Assembly (NCBI GenBank): GCA_942490645.1
Contig: CALNXN010000001.1
Coordinates: 1 to 64,000, forward strand
Length of the DNA stretch: 64,000 nucleotides
Direction: 5' to 3'
From: CALNXN01 sp942490645
GTDB taxonomy: Bacteria > Pseudomonadota > Alphaproteobacteria > Rhodobacterales > Rhodobacteraceae
Positions 61,715 to 64,000 of the stretch are shown here, in pieces. Positions within the stretch are counted from its first letter, which is position 1. Each line of letters opens with the position of its first letter. Both the position numbers and the translations under genes were made by a program. Under the pieces are notes generated by a model. That model saw only the letters and a program-made list of their open reading frames with translations. It was not told the origin of the DNA and made no database searches.

Positions 61715-63241
61715 TCAGACAACGCCGCCCGAGTGGAGTTTGTCTAACAGCGCCTGCGCATCGCTCAGAACCAAGCTGCGCTTGTCTGCGTCCATGCGGT
61801 CCCACGTGCGGTACATGTTGGCCATGCGCGGGTTGTTGGCAAATCGTGGCCTGTGTCGGTCCAGAAAATGCCAATACAGCAGGTTGAACGGGCAGGCCCC
61901 CTCGCCTGTTTTCTGTGTGACGCTGTACTGGCACCCCTTGCAGTGGTTGGACATGCGGTTGATGTAGGCACCACTGCTGACATAGGGTTTGGACGCTATG
62001 ATACCGCCGTCCGCAAACTGGCTCATGCCGACGGTATTGGGTGCCTCCACCCATTCAAAGGCATCCGCATAGACAGCCAGATACCAGTCATGCACCTGCG
62101 CCGGGTCCACCCCGGCCAAAAGCGCAAAGTTGCCCGTGATCATCAACCGCTGAATGTGGTGCGCATAGGCGTCCGATCTGGTTTGAGCGACCGCCTGCGC
62201 CATGCAGGCCATACCTGTCGGGCCGCCCCAATACACATCCGGCAAGTCGGCGGTCTGGTCCAACGCATTGCGCGATGTGTAATCCGGCCCTTCCAGAAAG
62301 TAGATGCCGCGGACGTATTCGCGCCAGCCAATGATCTGCCGGATGAACCCTTCGGCAGCATTGATCGGCGCGTGACCAGATCGCCATGCCTGCTCCACCG
62401 CCTGACAGACTTCGAGCGGTTCCAGCAGCCCAATGTTGAGGTAGGGCGAGATCACCGCATGATAGAGAAACTTCTGATCCTGCAGCATTGCGTCCTGAAA
62501 ATCGCCGAACTTGGGCAATGCCTCCTCTATAAACTGTTCAAGCGTTTCCAACGCCTGCGCCCGTGTCGTGGCAAACCAGAACGGGCGCAGATCACCGAAA
62601 TGCGCCCCGAACCGCGTCTCAACCAGATCCAGAACGGCTTCCACATCCGCGTCCGGCTCAAAGCGTGGCGGGCCAGCGTAGTTCATGTCATCGGGGGCGG
62701 GCTTGCGGTTGTCGTGATCAAAGTTCCACTTGTCACCCGCAGGCGCGTCGCCCTCCATCATCAGCCCGGTCTTGCGCCGCATATCGCGATAGAAATACTC
62801 CATCCGCAGTTGTTTGCGCCCCTCTGCCCACGTCTCGAACTCTGCGTGGGTGGCGATGAAGCGATCGTCCTGCACCAGCTCAACGTCCAATGGCGCTGCC
62901 TGCAACGCTTCGATTAGCCGCCACTCTCCGGGTTCCGTCGCCAACACGCGTGTTGTGCTGGTTTGCTCCGCGCGGCGCAGCAGCTCTCCGACGATAGAGC
63001 CCGCGTTTTCCGTGTCATCCAGCTGCGTATAGAGCACCTTCCAGCCGTCACGCTCCAAGCCCCGCGCAAATTTGCGCATCGCCGCCAGAACCAGTGCGAT
63101 CTTTTTTGGGTGATGCCGCACATAGCTGGCCTCATCCGCAACCTCAGCCATCACCACCGTGTCAGTGGCCTTGTCCGCCGCCGCCAGCGCGCTCAAACCC
63201 ATGCTCAACTGATCGCCCAGCACCAGAACCAAACGGCTCAC
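61715..63241 (-). CDS. Cryptochrome/photolyase-related protein, FeS-BCP (PhrB/CryPro) type
   Basis: A 508-residue flavoprotein starting LVLVLGDQLSMGLSALAAAD after a GTG that overlaps the upstream SDR stop (GTGA). The FAD region has FIRQIIGWREYVRGIYFLEG and NTVGMSQFADGGIIASKPYV. The cysteine cluster NRMSNHCKGCQYSV plus GACPFNLLYWHF marks the iron-sulfur bacterial (6-4) photolyase class. It probably repairs UV photoproducts in the cytosol or acts as a light sensor. Confidence 0.92.
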   Translation of the reverse strand: MSRLVLVLGDQLSMGLSALAAADKATDTVVMAEVADEASYVRHHPKKIALVLAAMRKFARGLERDGWKVLYTQLDDTENAGSIVGELLRRAEQTSTTRVLATEPGEWRLIEALQAAPLDVELVQDDRFIATHAEFETWAEGRKQLRMEYFYRDMRRKTGLMMEGDAPAGDKWNFDHDNRKPAPDDMNYAGPPRFEPDADVEAVLDLVETRFGAHFGDLRPFWFATTRAQALETLEQFIEEALPKFGDFQDAMLQDQKFLYHAVISPYLNIGLLEPLEVCQAVEQAWRSGHAPINAAEGFIRQIIGWREYVRGIYFLEGPDYTSRNALDQTADLPDVYWGGPTGMACMAQAVAQTRSDAYAHHIQRLMITGNFALLAGVDPAQVHDWYLAVYADAFEWVEAPNTVGMSQFADGGIIASKPYVSSGAYINRMSNHCKGCQYSVTQKTGEGACPFNLLYWHFLDRHRPRFANNPRMANMYRTWDRMDADKRSLVLSDAQALLDKLHSGGVV

Positions 63242-63900
63242 CACGGCACCTCTTTGCCCGCCCAATCGAAAAACCCGCCGGTCTGGTCCGGCGTCAGCCC
63301 ATCCATCACGCCCAGCAGATGACCTGCTGCCTCGTCCGGGGACACCGACGGATGCCGCCCGAGGTATTTCGCGGTAAAGGGCGTGGCCACCGTACCGGGA
63401 TGCAGGGCCACGCAAATGCTGTGCTTGTGGGTACGGCTCAGCTCAATGGAGGCGGTATGCACCACCTGATTGACAGCCGCCTTGGCCGCACGATAGCTGA
63501 TCCACCCGCCGATCCGATTGTCCCCGATGGACCCGACGCGCGCAGAAAGCACCGCCATCACACCGCGACCGTCACGCGGCAACAGCGTCTGCGCATGGCG
63601 CAATACCAGCGCAGGACCGATCGTATTGAGCGCAAACTGATCCGCCATCGCCTGTGCAGTCACGGTTTTGATCGATTTCTCCGGCTCCGCGCCATTGATC
63701 TCAAGCGCACCGGTCGCGACGATGACCCGATCAAATGGTCCAATTCCATCCAGATGCTCCGCAACGCTTTGCGCGTCAGTAATGTCGAACCCCTCCACGG
63801 ACCGCGAAAGACCCGTGACGTCTTCGCCCCGCGCCCGCAGCGTGGCGGTCAATGCCGATCCGATCCCGCCGGATGCGCCCAATATAAGTGTCTTGCCCAT
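63238..63900 (-). CDS. SDR-family oxidoreductase (CsgA-like)
   Basis: A 220-residue Rossmann protein. The cofactor loop is TLILGASGGIGSALTATLRA, NAG-like ATGALEING follows, and the catalytic YxxxK is intact in WISYRAAKAAVNQVVH. VALHPGTVATPF is the post-active-site PG motif. It is coupled to the photolyase gene by a four-base overlap, so the two are made together. The substrate is unknown. Confidence 0.88.
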   Translation of the reverse strand: MGKTLILGASGGIGSALTATLRARGEDVTGLSRSVEGFDITDAQSVAEHLDGIGPFDRVIVATGALEINGAEPEKSIKTVTAQAMADQFALNTIGPALVLRHAQTLLPRDGRGVMAVLSARVGSIGDNRIGGWISYRAAKAAVNQVVHTASIELSRTHKHSICVALHPGTVATPFTAKYLGRHPSVSPDEAAGHLLGVMDGLTPDQTGGFFDWAGKEVPW

Positions 63901-64000
63901 GATGCCTCAGCTAGACGGGTGCAGGCTCAGGTCAAACCCTCAAGCCGTCAAAAGGTTCAGCGACGTCGCTTTTTTCACCGCATGTACCGTCGTTGTGGCG
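63901..64000. other. Terminal intergenic stretch
   Basis: No gene is visible in the last 100 bases. A self-complementary AGCGACGTCGCT at 63959-63970 followed by six T resembles a very short terminator for a plus-strand gene, but none is present upstream on that strand. Confidence 0.3.

Noticed and set aside
63959..63976. AGCGACGTCGCT plus T run as a terminator
   Set aside because: Stem of four pairs at most and no plus-strand gene upstream to terminate.

Overview
The window looks like a chromosomal segment of a Roseobacter-group alphaproteobacterium (Rhodobacteraceae). I infer this from the protein repertoire rather than from a search: class I LysRS, an NDUFS4-like complex I subunit, VPLPA-type C-terminal sorting tails, an FeS-type photolyase, DUF427 and zf-TFIIB small proteins, a PreT/PreA plus hydantoinase pyrimidine cluster, many GTG/TTG starts and moderately high GC. 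Most of it is ordinary housekeeping and metabolic sequence. I see no prophage, no complete insertion sequence and no CRISPR array.

Layout. 1-8.2 kb: a cut-off MscS-type channel, a LysR regulator, a DUF481 outer-membrane protein, a hybrid histidine kinase, a broken tyrosine recombinase, an MFS transporter and tRNA-Arg(TCT). 8.2-14.3 kb: GNAT and NDUFS4-like genes, uvrB with an unexplained reading frame at its tail, a frameshifted cytochrome c pseudogene, hemerythrin, zf-TFIIB and DUF427. 14.4-26.3 kb: envelope and secreted proteins, a beta-helix protein, lysK, a TerB-like protein, dacB, nadD, a DUF900 lipoprotein and a VPLPA-tailed protein. 26.5-29.2 kb: ettA, whose 3' end runs into a roughly 0.4-kb block of almost pure A and G. 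This is the strangest part of the window and may be an assembly artefact. 29.2-32.8 kb: small membrane and secreted proteins, a cold-shock gene and an L,D-transpeptidase.

32.9-44.7 kb is a catabolic island for pyrimidines (or related cyclic ureides). A tightly overlapping minus-strand operon encodes an M20-type ureido-hydrolase, a 107-residue unknown, dihydropyrimidinase, an atypical SDR and an ABC importer (ATPase, two permeases, binding protein). It faces a divergent RutR-like TetR gene. The preT-preA dihydropyrimidine dehydrogenase operon lies beyond it. A RutR-like palindrome sits before each operon, which ties both to one regulator. Together the genes spell import, reduction of the ring, ring opening and removal of the carbamoyl group.

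45-64 kb: a second cold-shock gene, tesA divergent from ybbA-ybbP, the gcvT-gcvH-gcvP glycine cleavage operon behind a tandem glycine riboswitch, a ChaC-like protein, gltX, a Tat-exported metallo-hydrolase, nadE, an 18-repeat MORN protein, a second VPLPA-tailed protein, and an SDR/photolyase gene pair with overlapping ends.

Best leads: the purine block and broken ettA tail; the paired RutR-like operators; the SDR lacking the usual YxxxK; the small overlapping frames inside the pyrimidine operon; the phased MORN array; and the small frame at the end of uvrB. I found no wholly new system that I can defend from sequence alone.
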